Shown here: positions 1 through 8,731 of the stretch, piece by piece
Layout: every line of letters starts with the position of its first letter
Position numbering within the stretch: the first letter of the stretch is position 1
Assembly (NCBI GenBank): GCA_041685075.1
Contig: JAWLGN010000123.1
Location: 1 to 15,596, forward strand
Length of the DNA stretch: 15,596 nt
Source: JAMCRM01 sp041685075
GTDB taxonomy: Bacteria; Acidobacteriota; Terriglobia; Bryobacterales; Bryobacteraceae
Direction of reading: 5' to 3'
Notes under the pieces: model-generated
What the model was told of the DNA's origin: nothing
Databases searched by the model: none
The model's input: only the letters and a program-made list of their open reading frames with translations
Position numbers and translations under genes: made by a program

Positions 1-1
1 G

Positions 2-2225
<2,224 letters not shown>

Positions 2226-2227
<2 letters not shown>

Positions 2228-2265
2228 TTTCGCGGGGCGGAGCCGCTCCCGCGCGGCGTGAAATC
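2226..2265 (+). other. Inverted repeat over the uvrA stop codon
   Basis: Bases 2226-2234 (GATTTCGCG) can pair with 2257-2265 (CGTGAAATC) over 9 bp with one G-U pair. The 22-nt interior can form its own GC-rich pairing (GCGGG with CCCGC). The repeat begins inside the uvrA stop codon. It is terminator-like in position, but the sequence after it is C-rich with no T tract, so intrinsic termination is doubtful. It also covers the proposed -35 of the uvrB promoter, so it could instead be an operator or an attenuating structure. Confidence 0.4.
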
Positions 2266-2292
2266 CCGCCCCCTATCTCCTACACTGAGGTT
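2258..2292 (+). promoter_or_regulatory. Predicted uvrB promoter giving a leaderless transcript
   Basis: GTGAAA at 2258-2263 and TACACT at 2281-2286 are separated by 17 bp and each match the sigma-70 consensus at 4 of 6 bases. The expected transcription start (about 7 nt after the -10) falls on or next to the uvrB ATG at 2293. The only purine-rich stretch, GAGG at 2287-2290, is 2 nt from the ATG, too close for a normal Shine-Dalgarno interaction. This is an inference from spacing. Confidence 0.4.
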
Positions 2293-4290
2293 ATGGGCTT
2301 CCATCTCACGGTGAATTACCAGCCCCGTGGCGACCAGGGCGCGGCCATTGAAGAACTCGTGCGCGGCGTCCGCGTCGGCGAACAGCACCAGGTGCTGCTC
2401 GGCGTGACCGGCTCGGGCAAGACGTTCACCATGGCCAAGGTCATCGAGCAAGCCGGGCGTCCGGCCCTCATTCTGGCCCATAATAAGACTCTGGCCGCCC
2501 AGCTTTACCACGAGTTTAAAAGCTTCTTCCCGGGAAATGCCGTCGAGTACTTCGTAAGTTATTACGACTACTATCAACCGGAAGCCTATATTCCATCGAG
2601 CGACGTATACATCGAGAAAGAAGCCACCATCAACGACGAACTCGATAAACTCCGCCTGGCGGCCACCCGGTCGCTGTTCGAGCGCCGCGACTGCATCATC
2701 GTAGCCAGCGTAAGCTGCATCTACGGCCTGGGCTCCCCGGAAGCCTACTACGGCATGCTCCTGATGCTCGAAAGAGGCGCCCGGATGAGCCGCAACGAGA
2801 TCACCTCGCGGCTGGTGGACATCCTGTACGAGCGCAACGACACGGATTTCCGCCGCGGCACTTTCCGCGTTCGCGGCGACGTCATCGAGATCTACCCCAC
2901 CTACGACGACTACGCCTACCGCATCGAACTCTGGGGCGACGAAATCGAAAGCCTCTCCCAGATCGATCCCCTGCTCGGCCAGGTGCGCCAGACCTATCTG
3001 CGGCTCCCCATCTATCCCAAGACCCACTACGTGATGTCGGAAGAGACGCGCCTGGCGGCCGTGGAGAGCATCCGGGCCGAGCTGGAGTGGTGGCGCCCGG
3101 AACTGGAAAAGCAGGGCAAGCTGGTGGAGGCGCAGCGCTTGTGGCAGCGGACCATGTTCGACCTGGAGATGATCAAGGAGATCGGCTACTGCCACGGCGT
3201 CGAGAACTACAGCCGTCACTTTTCCGGCCGCCTGCCCGGCCAGGCGCCCCCCACCCTGCTCGATTACCTGCCGCACGACGCCCTCCTCTTCATCGACGAG
3301 AGCCACCAGACCATCCCGCAGCTCCACGGCATGTACCACGGCGACCGCTCCCGCAAGGAGACGCTTGTGGCCCACGGCTTCCGCCTGCCTTCGGCGCTGG
3401 ACAACCGGCCCCTCACCTTCGAGGAGTTCGAGCACCGGGTCAACCAGGTGGTCTACGTCTCCGCCACGCCCGGCCCGTACGAACTCACCAAGTCCGCCGG
3501 AGTGGTGGTAGAGCAGATCATCCGGCCTACAGGCCTGCTGGACCCCGAAGTCGAGGTCCGCCCCATCAAGGGGCAGGTGGACAACCTGTTGGGGGAGATC
3601 CGCGCGCGGGTGGAGCAGGGCCAGCGGGTGCTCGTCACCACCCTCACCAAGCGCATGGCCGAAGACCTGGCCGAGTACTACTCGGAAGTGGGAGTGCGCT
3701 GCCGCTACCTGCACTCGGAGGTCTCCACGCTGGATCGCATCAAGATTCTGCGCGACCTCCGGCGCGGCGAATTCGACGTGCTGATCGGCATCAACCTGCT
3801 GCGCGAGGGCCTGGACCTGCCGGAAGTCTCGCTGGTGGCCATTCTGGACGCCGATAAGGAGGGCTTCCTGCGCTCCAGCGGGTCGCTGATCCAGACCATC
3901 GGGCGCGCCGCGCGCCACGTGGAAGGCCGCGCCATTCTCTACGCCGACGTCATGACCGACAGCATGCGCCGCGCCATCGACGAGACCAATCGCCGCCGTC
4001 GTACCCAGATGAACTACAATCTGGAGCACGGCATTACGCCTCAAAGTATCGTCAAACCGATCGATATGAGTCTTGTGGCGATTGCCGAAGCCGACTACGT
4101 GACGGTTCCGCTCGAAGCCGGGGAGGAGTCCGAGCAGCTTACCCCGGAGGAGCGCAACCGGCTGATCGCCGAGCTGGAGGAGCGCATGAGGGAAGCTGCC
4201 CGCAAATTCGAATTCGAACAGGCCGCGCAGTTGCGCGACCGCGTGAAGGCGTTGCGGGAACAGAGCGTAGCGGGCGTGACGGCGCCATGA
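2293..4290 (+). CDS. uvrB: UvrB, excinuclease ABC subunit B
   Basis: UvrB is the helicase-fold subunit of the UvrABC nuclease. It receives DNA from UvrA, verifies the lesion by inserting a beta-hairpin between the strands, and recruits UvrC. The product is 665 aa (E. coli 673). Visible: the N-terminal GDQ motif (13-15), Walker A GVTGSGKT (37-44), the aromatic beta-hairpin SYYDYYQPEAY (about 89-99), motif II IDESH (334-338), motif VI QTIGRAAR (534-541) and a C-terminal UVR helical hairpin (about 620-655) that contacts UvrC. ATG 2293 fits the family N-terminus (short lead-in to the YQPRGDQ segment). It lies 65 bp after uvrA and probably has its own promoter. Its TGA overlaps the next ATG (ATGA, 4287-4290), implying translational coupling. 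Identity is essentially certain. Confidence 0.99.
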   Translation: MGFHLTVNYQPRGDQGAAIEELVRGVRVGEQHQVLLGVTGSGKTFTMAKVIEQAGRPALILAHNKTLAAQLYHEFKSFFPGNAVEYFVSYYDYYQPEAYIPSSDVYIEKEATINDELDKLRLAATRSLFERRDCIIVASVSCIYGLGSPEAYYGMLLMLERGARMSRNEITSRLVDILYERNDTDFRRGTFRVRGDVIEIYPTYDDYAYRIELWGDEIESLSQIDPLLGQVRQTYLRLPIYPKTHYVMSEETRLAAVESIRAELEWWRPELEKQGKLVEAQRLWQRTMFDLEMIKEIGYCHGVENYSRHFSGRLPGQAPPTLLDYLPHDALLFIDESHQTIPQLHGMYHGDRSRKETLVAHGFRLPSALDNRPLTFEEFEHRVNQVVYVSATPGPYELTKSAGVVVEQIIRPTGLLDPEVEVRPIKGQVDNLLGEIRARVEQGQRVLVTTLTKRMAEDLAEYYSEVGVRCRYLHSEVSTLDRIKILRDLRRGEFDVLIGINLLREGLDLPEVSLVAILDADKEGFLRSSGSLIQTIGRAARHVEGRAILYADVMTDSMRRAIDETNRRRRTQMNYNLEHGITPQSIVKPIDMSLVAIAEADYVTVPLEAGEESEQLTPEERNRLIAELEERMREAARKFEFEQAAQLRDRVKALREQSVAGVTAP

Positions 4291-5120
4291 CGCCGCATTT
4301 CGGACTGTACGGAGGCGGCGCGGTGAGCGCGTCGTTCATCGCCCGGCTCCCGCACCTGGCCACCCGCCTGGGACCTGTGGCCGCCTCTTCCTACAGGGTG
4401 GCCAGCCGGATTGTCAACAGCCTGCGTGCCGGCTACCCGGTAAAGCACTGCCGCGACTTGAAAAGCTGCCGCGCGCTGCTGGTTTTCGTGCCCCCGGCGG
4501 CGCTGCCCCAGGCGGTGGCGCAGCTTGCCGCGGCGGAAATCGGCTGGTCCGGAAAAGTGGTGCTGCTCTGCGAAGGCGCCCCCGGCAGCCGCGCGCTGGA
4601 CCCGCTCGATCAGCGGGGCGCCGCTACCGGATCGCTCAGCCGGGTGGAAGGTTCACCCGGCCGTTACGTAGCCGAGGGAGACCCCGCCGCATTGCGTGAG
4701 GCGCGCCGCATAGCCGGCGACCTCGGAGGCCGCCTTATCGAGACGCATCGCCACGGCGGCGCGCTCTACAGCGCCGGGCTGGCCTTTGCCACCAGCCTCT
4801 TCACACCCTTGATCGCTGTTTCCGTCGATACGTTGAGAAAGGCCGGCTGCGATGGACCCGCCGCCGCCCAGGTGGCCGCCAACCTCTTCGAGCGCACCTT
4901 GCGCGGCTGGGTGCACTCCGGCAGAAAAAGCTGGACCGGGCCGCTGGCCGATGGCAACCAGGCCGAGTTGCGCCGTCACATCGAGGCGCTGGCCGCTCAC
5001 GACCCGCGCGCCGCCCGCTACTACCGTGATGCCGCCGCTTTCGCGCTGGCCTGGTTCCGCCGCCACCCCGAGCTGCTCCGGAGACTCGAAAACCAGGCGG
5101 CCGTCAGCCCTCCAGAATGA
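4287..5120 (+). CDS. Rossmann-like / DUF2520 domain protein (putative NAD(P)-dependent oxidoreductase)
   Basis: A 277-aa protein that I place in the Rossmann-like plus DUF2520 family, which resembles ketopantoate reductase and other 6-phosphogluconate-dehydrogenase-fold enzymes; its substrate is not known to me. A glycine-rich nucleotide-binding turn follows beta-1 (FGLYGGGAVS, 5-14), hydrophobic strands follow (LLVFVPPAALP near 64-74; KVVLLCEG near 90-97), and the C-terminal half is an all-helical dimerisation-type domain with the TGPLADGN motif that corresponds to the family's TGP-x-x-RGD. From memory, most members carry a His at the start of the helical domain (HAA); here the segment reads YSAGL, so activity is uncertain. 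It starts inside the uvrB stop codon and overlaps acpS convergently by 17 bp. Family assignment is fairly secure; function is not. Confidence 0.75.
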   Translation: MTPHFGLYGGGAVSASFIARLPHLATRLGPVAASSYRVASRIVNSLRAGYPVKHCRDLKSCRALLVFVPPAALPQAVAQLAAAEIGWSGKVVLLCEGAPGSRALDPLDQRGAATGSLSRVEGSPGRYVAEGDPAALREARRIAGDLGGRLIETHRHGGALYSAGLAFATSLFTPLIAVSVDTLRKAGCDGPAAAQVAANLFERTLRGWVHSGRKSWTGPLADGNQAELRRHIEALAAHDPRAARYYRDAAAFALAWFRRHPELLRRLENQAAVSPPE

Positions 5121-5481
5121 CGTGCGCCAGGGCCATGCCGCTGGTGTGGGTGAGGGAGAGCGCGATGGAACGCACCCCCAGCCGCTCGGCAAAATCCGCC
5201 GCCTTCCCGTGCAGCCGCAGGGTAGGCTTGCCGGTGGGCAGGTTGGCCACTTCGAAATCGCGCCACCGCACGCCGCGCCTCCACCCCGTTCCGATGGCCT
5301 TCATGCCCGCCTCCTTGGCGGCAAACCGCGCCGCGTAGCGCTCGTAGCGGTTGGCCTTGCGCTCCACGTAGGCGATCTCTCCTTCCGTGTAGATGCGCTC
5401 GATAAATCGGCCGCCGTAGCGCTCGATGGCCGCCCGGATACGGTCCACCTCCGCCAGGTCCACCCCCGTCCCGACGATCAT
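5104..5481 (-). CDS. acpS: Holo-[acyl-carrier-protein] synthase
   Basis: AcpS transfers 4'-phosphopantetheine from CoA to a serine of apo-ACP, activating it for fatty acid synthesis. The product is 125 aa (E. coli 126). Visible: N-terminal GTGVDLAEVDRI with the Mg-binding Asp8, the FAAKEAGMKAIGTG motif (53-66) with the second metal ligand Glu57, and the C-terminal SLTHT (109-113), matching the usual SISH-type CoA/ACP contact. The ATG at 5481-5479 overlaps the nikR stop (ATGA), so acpS is probably translated from the nikR transcript. Its 3' end overlaps the DUF2520 gene convergently over 5104-5120, leaving no room for a separate terminator. Pairing with a nickel regulator has no evident logic and is probably operon happenstance. 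Identity is very likely. Confidence 0.96.
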   Translation of the reverse strand: MIVGTGVDLAEVDRIRAAIERYGGRFIERIYTEGEIAYVERKANRYERYAARFAAKEAGMKAIGTGWRRGVRWRDFEVANLPTGKPTLRLHGKAADFAERLGVRSIALSLTHTSGMALAHVILEG

Positions 5482-5897
5482 TTCAGCTCCGCTCCGCTGG
5501 TGGTGATGGTGAGGCGGCCATGCTTGACGCCCTTGGTGGCGATCAGCGCATCGGCAATCTGCTGCACCTCCCCAGCCCGCCCCTTCACCACCAGCACCTC
5601 CAGGCAGTTGTCATGGTCCAGGTGCACGTGGAGGGTGGAGAGGATCGAGCGGTGATAGTCGTGCTGAAGGTCCGTAAGCTTCTCGTTCAGCAGCCGTACG
5701 TGGTGGTTGTAAACCAGGGTAACAGTTCCTACGACCTGGCTGTCCGGCGAGGCCCAGGCGCGCTCCACCAGCTCGTCGCGAATCAGGTCGCGAAAGGCCT
5801 CCGAGCGGTTGGTATACCCGCGCTGCGCGATCAGCCGGTCGAATTTCTCCAGCAGTTCCGAATCGATAGCTACGCCGATGCGGCTAAGTTCACCCAC
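5478..5897 (-). CDS. nikR: NikR-type nickel-responsive ribbon-helix-helix regulator
   Basis: NikR is a tetrameric repressor (sometimes dual regulator) that binds nickel through a C-terminal ACT-like domain and controls uptake genes. The product is 139 aa (E. coli 133). An N-terminal ribbon-helix-helix (about 4-45, strand LSRIGVAID, then YTNRSEAFRDLIRDEL) precedes the metal domain. All four square-planar nickel ligands are conserved: His79, His90, His92 and Cys98, matching E. coli His76, His87, His89 and Cys95, in the context LHVHLDHDNCLE. GTG at 5897-5895 is chosen because the protein aligns from there and no in-frame ATG lies nearby upstream. The gene is divergent from the aldo/keto reductase and about 1.2 kb from the nikMQO transporter, its most plausible target. 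acpS follows with a 4-nt overlap. Likely autoregulated, but no operator was proven. Confidence 0.95.
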   Translation of the reverse strand: MGELSRIGVAIDSELLEKFDRLIAQRGYTNRSEAFRDLIRDELVERAWASPDSQVVGTVTLVYNHHVRLLNEKLTDLQHDYHRSILSTLHVHLDHDNCLEVLVVKGRAGEVQQIADALIATKGVKHGRLTITTSGAELK

Positions 5898-5932
5898 AGA
5901 ACCATATTACCCGGGCTGGAGCGCCCTGGCGG
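5898..5932 (-). promoter_or_regulatory. Predicted nikR promoter (leaderless)
   Basis: On the minus strand TAATAT (5909 to 5904) matches the -10 consensus at 4 of 6 bases and ends 7 nt before the GTG start, so the expected transcript begins at or beside the start codon. A weak -35 candidate (CCGCCA, 5932-5927) lies 17 bp upstream. It shares a 63-bp intergenic region with the divergent reductase promoter, and the -35 regions of the two overlap, so one bound regulator could affect both. Confidence 0.4.
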
Positions 5933-5960
5933 CGCGCCGGCGGACGGTATAATCGCTCGC
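5926..5960 (+). promoter_or_regulatory. Predicted promoter of the aldo/keto reductase gene (leaderless)
   Basis: A perfect TATAAT lies at 5948-5953, 7 nt before the ATG at 5961. The expected start of transcription is 5960-5961, that is, on the initiation codon. No Shine-Dalgarno sequence is present. The best -35 (CTGGCG at 5926-5931, spacer 16) is weak. A 10-bp palindrome, CGGCGCGCCG, sits at 5930-5939 between the two divergent -10 elements. Confidence 0.6.
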
Positions 5961-7046
5961 ATGGAGCGCAGGCGCTTTCTCGGAATCTCCCTCGGGGCGT
6001 TCGCTGGCCGAGCCGCGGCTGAGGAGCGTAACCGCCAGCCCGGTATGGCCTACCGGCGCCTGGGGCGGACCGGTTTCCTAGTCTCCCGCGTGGTAATGGG
6101 TGGCAATCACGTCAACCCGGACAACCTGGACCACATCCGGCTGGCTATCGACATGGGGCTGAACTATCTCGATACGGCACCGGCTTACGGCCGTGGCTTG
6201 AGCGAGCGGGGCTGCGGCGCCGTTATCCGGTCCACCGGCCGCGACAAGGTCTTTCTGAACTCCAAGGTCAGCCTCTGGGACATCCACCGCAACAGACTCT
6301 TCGCCGATATTTTCGCCTCCCTGGACGCATCCGAACAGAAGCGCCTGCGCGCCGCCGCGCAGGATGAGATCGCCCGCCGGCAGGTCGACGCCCCGGATTA
6401 CTTCGTGGACTACTTCAACGGCCAGCGCAAGGAACTCGAGGACGCCGCCCTGGCGAATGTCATGGAGCGGCAGTACGGCCGGCGCATCGACCGGGGCAAA
6501 AACTACCGGCAGTTGATTCTCGATTCGGTGGACGAGAGCCTTGCGCGCCTGGGCACGGATTACCTGGATCTCTTGATGTGCCCGCACGGCGCCAGCACGC
6601 CCTACGAACTGCTGAACTATCCGGAGATCTTCGAAGCCTTCGAGACGCTCCAGCGGGCAGGTAAGGTGCGCTATCTGGGAGTTTCGGCACATACGGATCC
6701 GGCGGGCATCCTGGAAGCGGCGGTGAAGGCCAAGGTCTACTCGGCCGCCATGGTGGCCTACAACTTCGTCAACGGAGCGCGCGTGGAAAAAGCCCTGGCC
6801 GCCGCCGCGCGCGCGGACCTCGGGGTGATTGCCATGAAAGTGGCGCGCCCGGCAACCCCGCGAGGCAGCCAGCCTCCGCCGCCCGAGCGCATCGCGCACC
6901 TCAACCAGGCGGTGCCCGGAGAAGCAAATCCCGCGCAAAAGGCTTATACCTGGGCGCTGCGCAATCCCCACCTCACCGCCTGCATCGCGGAGATGACCCG
7001 CAGAGAGCACGTGGAAGGCGACCTGCCGCTGGCGAAGGACGGCTGA
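5961..7046 (+). CDS. Aldo/keto reductase with N-terminal twin-arginine-like signal
   Basis: A 361-aa member of the aldo/keto reductase superfamily, TIM-barrel enzymes that reduce carbonyls with NAD(P)H. The catalytic tetrad is visible: Asp71 and Tyr76 (YLDTAPAYG), Lys102 (LNSKVS) and His209 (CPHGAS). The barrel begins near residue 29 (MAYRRLGRTGFLVSRVVMGG). The N-terminus, MERRRFLGISLGAFAG, looks like a Tat signal (RR-x-FLG), though its hydrophobic stretch is short and no clear A-x-A cleavage site is seen. Residues about 105-165 form an insertion relative to simple AKRs. The frame is open further upstream, but ATG 5961 is chosen because of the signal-like N-terminus and the TATAAT 7 nt before it. 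The substrate is unknown. It is followed by a 56-bp gap to nikMN. Confidence 0.9.
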   Translation: MERRRFLGISLGAFAGRAAAEERNRQPGMAYRRLGRTGFLVSRVVMGGNHVNPDNLDHIRLAIDMGLNYLDTAPAYGRGLSERGCGAVIRSTGRDKVFLNSKVSLWDIHRNRLFADIFASLDASEQKRLRAAAQDEIARRQVDAPDYFVDYFNGQRKELEDAALANVMERQYGRRIDRGKNYRQLILDSVDESLARLGTDYLDLLMCPHGASTPYELLNYPEIFEAFETLQRAGKVRYLGVSAHTDPAGILEAAVKAKVYSAAMVAYNFVNGARVEKALAAAARADLGVIAMKVARPATPRGSQPPPPERIAHLNQAVPGEANPAQKAYTWALRNPHLTACIAEMTRREHVEGDLPLAKDG

Positions 7047-7065
7047 CCGCCGCCCGTACCGGTGG

Positions 7066-7092
7066 CACGTATTTTTCAATCGTGATACCGTG
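7066..7092 (+). promoter_or_regulatory. Upstream region of the nickel operon: inverted repeat and possible -10
   Basis: In the 56-bp gap before nikMN, CACGTAT (7066-7072) faces ATACCGTG (7085-7092); the arms pair with one extra base in the right arm around a 12-bp spacer. The inner core GTAT-N12-ATAC resembles the GTAT(GA)...(TC)ATAC half-sites of E. coli NikR, but the spacing differs. TGATACCGT at 7083-7091 could be an extended -10, ending 11 nt before the ATG. This is the most plausible place for metal-dependent control, but it is only a candidate. Confidence 0.35.
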
Positions 7093-7102
7093 AAAACGGC
7101 CC

Positions 7103-8008
7103 ATGCACATCCCGGACGGTTTTCTCAGCACGCCTGTCTGGACGGCGATGAACATTGCGGCGGCCCCCGCCGTGGGGGTGATGGCGCGGCGCGCTCAGCG
7201 CGGCTTCGATCACGAGCGCATTCCCCTGCTCGGCGTGATGGGCGCCTTCGTCTTCGCCGCCCAGATGATCAACTTTCCCGTGGCGGTGGGGGCCAGCGGC
7301 CACCTGCTAGGCGGCGCCCTGCTGGCCTACACCCTGGGGCCTGCGGCCGCGGCCGTCACCATGACCGCCATCCTGGCCATTCAGGCGCTGGTCTTCCAGG
7401 ACGGCGGCATCCTCGCGCTCGGCGCCAACGTGGTGAACATGGCGCTTCTCGGGGTCCTGGTTGCTTGGCTGCCCTACCGCTGGTGGGGAGCGGGGCGATG
7501 GCGGCGCCCGGCCATCTTCCTGGGGGCGGCGCTTTCGGTGATGGTTTCAGCCGCCGCCGCCATCTCGCAACTGCTGCTCTCCGGCATCCCCATGCCTGAA
7601 GCGATACTCGGCGTTTCGCTGGGCGTCTTCGCAGTCTCCGCGCTGCTCGAGGGCGCCATCACGGTAGCGGTGGCGGGAGCGCTGGAGACCATGCAGCCGG
7701 ATTTACTCCGCAAACCCGCGGGCGGCTCCTTCGCCGTGGGCGCGCTGGCCGGCGGCGCCGTTCTGCTGGCCGTGGTGGGGGTGCTGTTCGCCTCCGCCCG
7801 CCCCGACGGTCTGGAGCGCCTGGCCGAGGACATAGGGATCTCCGAACAGGCCAGCGCGTTGGTAGCCACTCCGCTGGCCGATTACGAGGCCGCCTTCTTC
7901 GAAGGGGAGTGGCTGCGCAAAGCCGCCGCCGGCATCACGGGGCTGCTGCTCATCTTCGGCGCCTGCGTCGCTTGGGGCCGGTTCGCGGCGCGGAAGCGGA
8001 GCGCCTGA
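7103..8008 (+). CDS. nikMN: NikM-NikN fusion (CbiM family), substrate-specific component of an ECF nickel/cobalt importer
   Basis: This integral membrane subunit binds the metal and, with NikQ and NikO, forms a group I energy-coupling-factor importer. The 301-aa product starts with the family hallmark MHIPDGFLS; the terminal amine, His2 and a later His chelate Ni(II) in studied NikM proteins. His67 (ASGHLLGG) sits exactly at that later position. Several hydrophobic segments cover about 43-190. The C-terminus adds hydrophobic helices (about 210-230 and 275-292) flanking RPDGLERLAEDIG, with the PDGLE motif at 234-238; this domain stands in for a separate NikN/CbiN. ATG 7103 is fixed by the MHIPDG motif. 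The TGA is followed immediately by the GTG of nikQ. Nickel is favoured over cobalt by the nearby nikR and the absence of cobalamin genes here. Family is certain; metal is inferred. Confidence 0.93.
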   Translation: MHIPDGFLSTPVWTAMNIAAAPAVGVMARRAQRGFDHERIPLLGVMGAFVFAAQMINFPVAVGASGHLLGGALLAYTLGPAAAAVTMTAILAIQALVFQDGGILALGANVVNMALLGVLVAWLPYRWWGAGRWRRPAIFLGAALSVMVSAAAAISQLLLSGIPMPEAILGVSLGVFAVSALLEGAITVAVAGALETMQPDLLRKPAGGSFAVGALAGGAVLLAVVGVLFASARPDGLERLAEDIGISEQASALVATPLADYEAAFFEGEWLRKAAAGITGLLLIFGACVAWGRFAARKRSA

Positions 8009-8731
8009 GTGCGCCACGCGGTGCTGGACGAGTGGAGCCGCCGCTCCAGCCCCCTGCACCGCCGCGACGCCCGCGTCAAGATCGCCGCCCTGCTGGTCTT
8101 CCTGGTGACGGTGGCCATTACCCAGGCGAACTTCGCGCTGCTGGGGCCGCTCTACCTCGCGCTCGTGGCGGCAGGCTTCCTGTGGGCCCGCCTGCCGCTC
8201 GGCGGAGCACTGGGACGCGCCACCGTGGTGCTGCCCTTTTCCGCCGTGTTCGCGGGCGCCGCGGCGCTGGCGGGAGATCCGCATCGCGCCGTCCTGCTGG
8301 CGGCCAAGAGTTATCTCTCCGCTGCGGCTGTTTTATTGCTGGTGGCCACCACTCCACTACCCTCGCTGCTGCGCGGCTTCGAGGGACTGGGCGCCCCGCG
8401 CTTTCTCCTGACCGTGGCGCAGTTCCTCTACCGCTACCTGTTCGTAATTTGGGAGGAAGCTCTCGAGATGCGCCTGGCGGCCGCTTCGCGGGGCGGCGCC
8501 GGGCGGAATCGCGGCGCGCGTTTCCAGGCCGCCGCGGGATTGCTGGCGGTGCTGTTCGCGCGCTCCCACGCACGCGCCACCGACATTCACCGTGCCATGC
8601 TCGCGCGGGGATTCAACGGCCGCTTCGAACTGTTGGAAGAGCCTTGCCTGCGGGCAGCCGACGCGCTGTTCCTGCTGCCTGCCGCGGCCCTGCCCCTGGC
8701 ATTGCGGCTGGCGCTGGGAGGCGCCGCGTGA
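8009..8731 (+). CDS. nikQ: ECF transporter transmembrane component (NikQ/CbiQ family)
   Basis: This 240-aa T-component couples ATP hydrolysis by NikO to metal movement through NikM. The sequence has an amphipathic start (RRSSPLHRRDARVKI), hydrophobic helices at about 24-60, 72-90 and 105-118 and another near the C-terminus (about 218-238), and the two short charged coupling motifs expected in EcfT proteins: AASRG (158-162) and LARG (198-201), which contact the ATPase. The GTG start at 8009 directly follows the nikMN stop with zero spacing; a GGAG about 8 nt upstream supports it. The last four bases overlap nikO (GTGA, 8728-8731), so the three genes form a tight operon. Family certain; substrate follows from nikMN. 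Confidence 0.92.
   Translation: MRHAVLDEWSRRSSPLHRRDARVKIAALLVFLVTVAITQANFALLGPLYLALVAAGFLWARLPLGGALGRATVVLPFSAVFAGAAALAGDPHRAVLLAAKSYLSAAAVLLLVATTPLPSLLRGFEGLGAPRFLLTVAQFLYRYLFVIWEEALEMRLAAASRGGAGRNRGARFQAAAGLLAVLFARSHARATDIHRAMLARGFNGRFELLEEPCLRAADALFLLPAAALPLALRLALGGAA

Noticed and set aside
5520..5960. 5' extension of the aldo/keto reductase frame over nikR
   Set aside because: It is antisense to nikR, and the real start at 5961 is supported by a TATAAT 7 nt upstream and a signal-like N-terminus.
6078..7079. 333-codon minus-strand frame opposite the aldo/keto reductase
   Set aside because: No domain or ribosome binding site; it is antisense to a gene with a complete catalytic tetrad.
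7047..7102. Possible cobalamin or NiCo riboswitch before the importer operon
   Set aside because: The gap is only 56 bp, too short for a cobalamin aptamer, and I saw no NiCo aptamer pattern.
7909..8727. 5' extension of the nikO frame through nikQ
   Set aside because: The extension is Arg/Pro/Gly-rich shadow sequence; the GTG at 8728 has a good ribosome binding site and begins the ABC fold.
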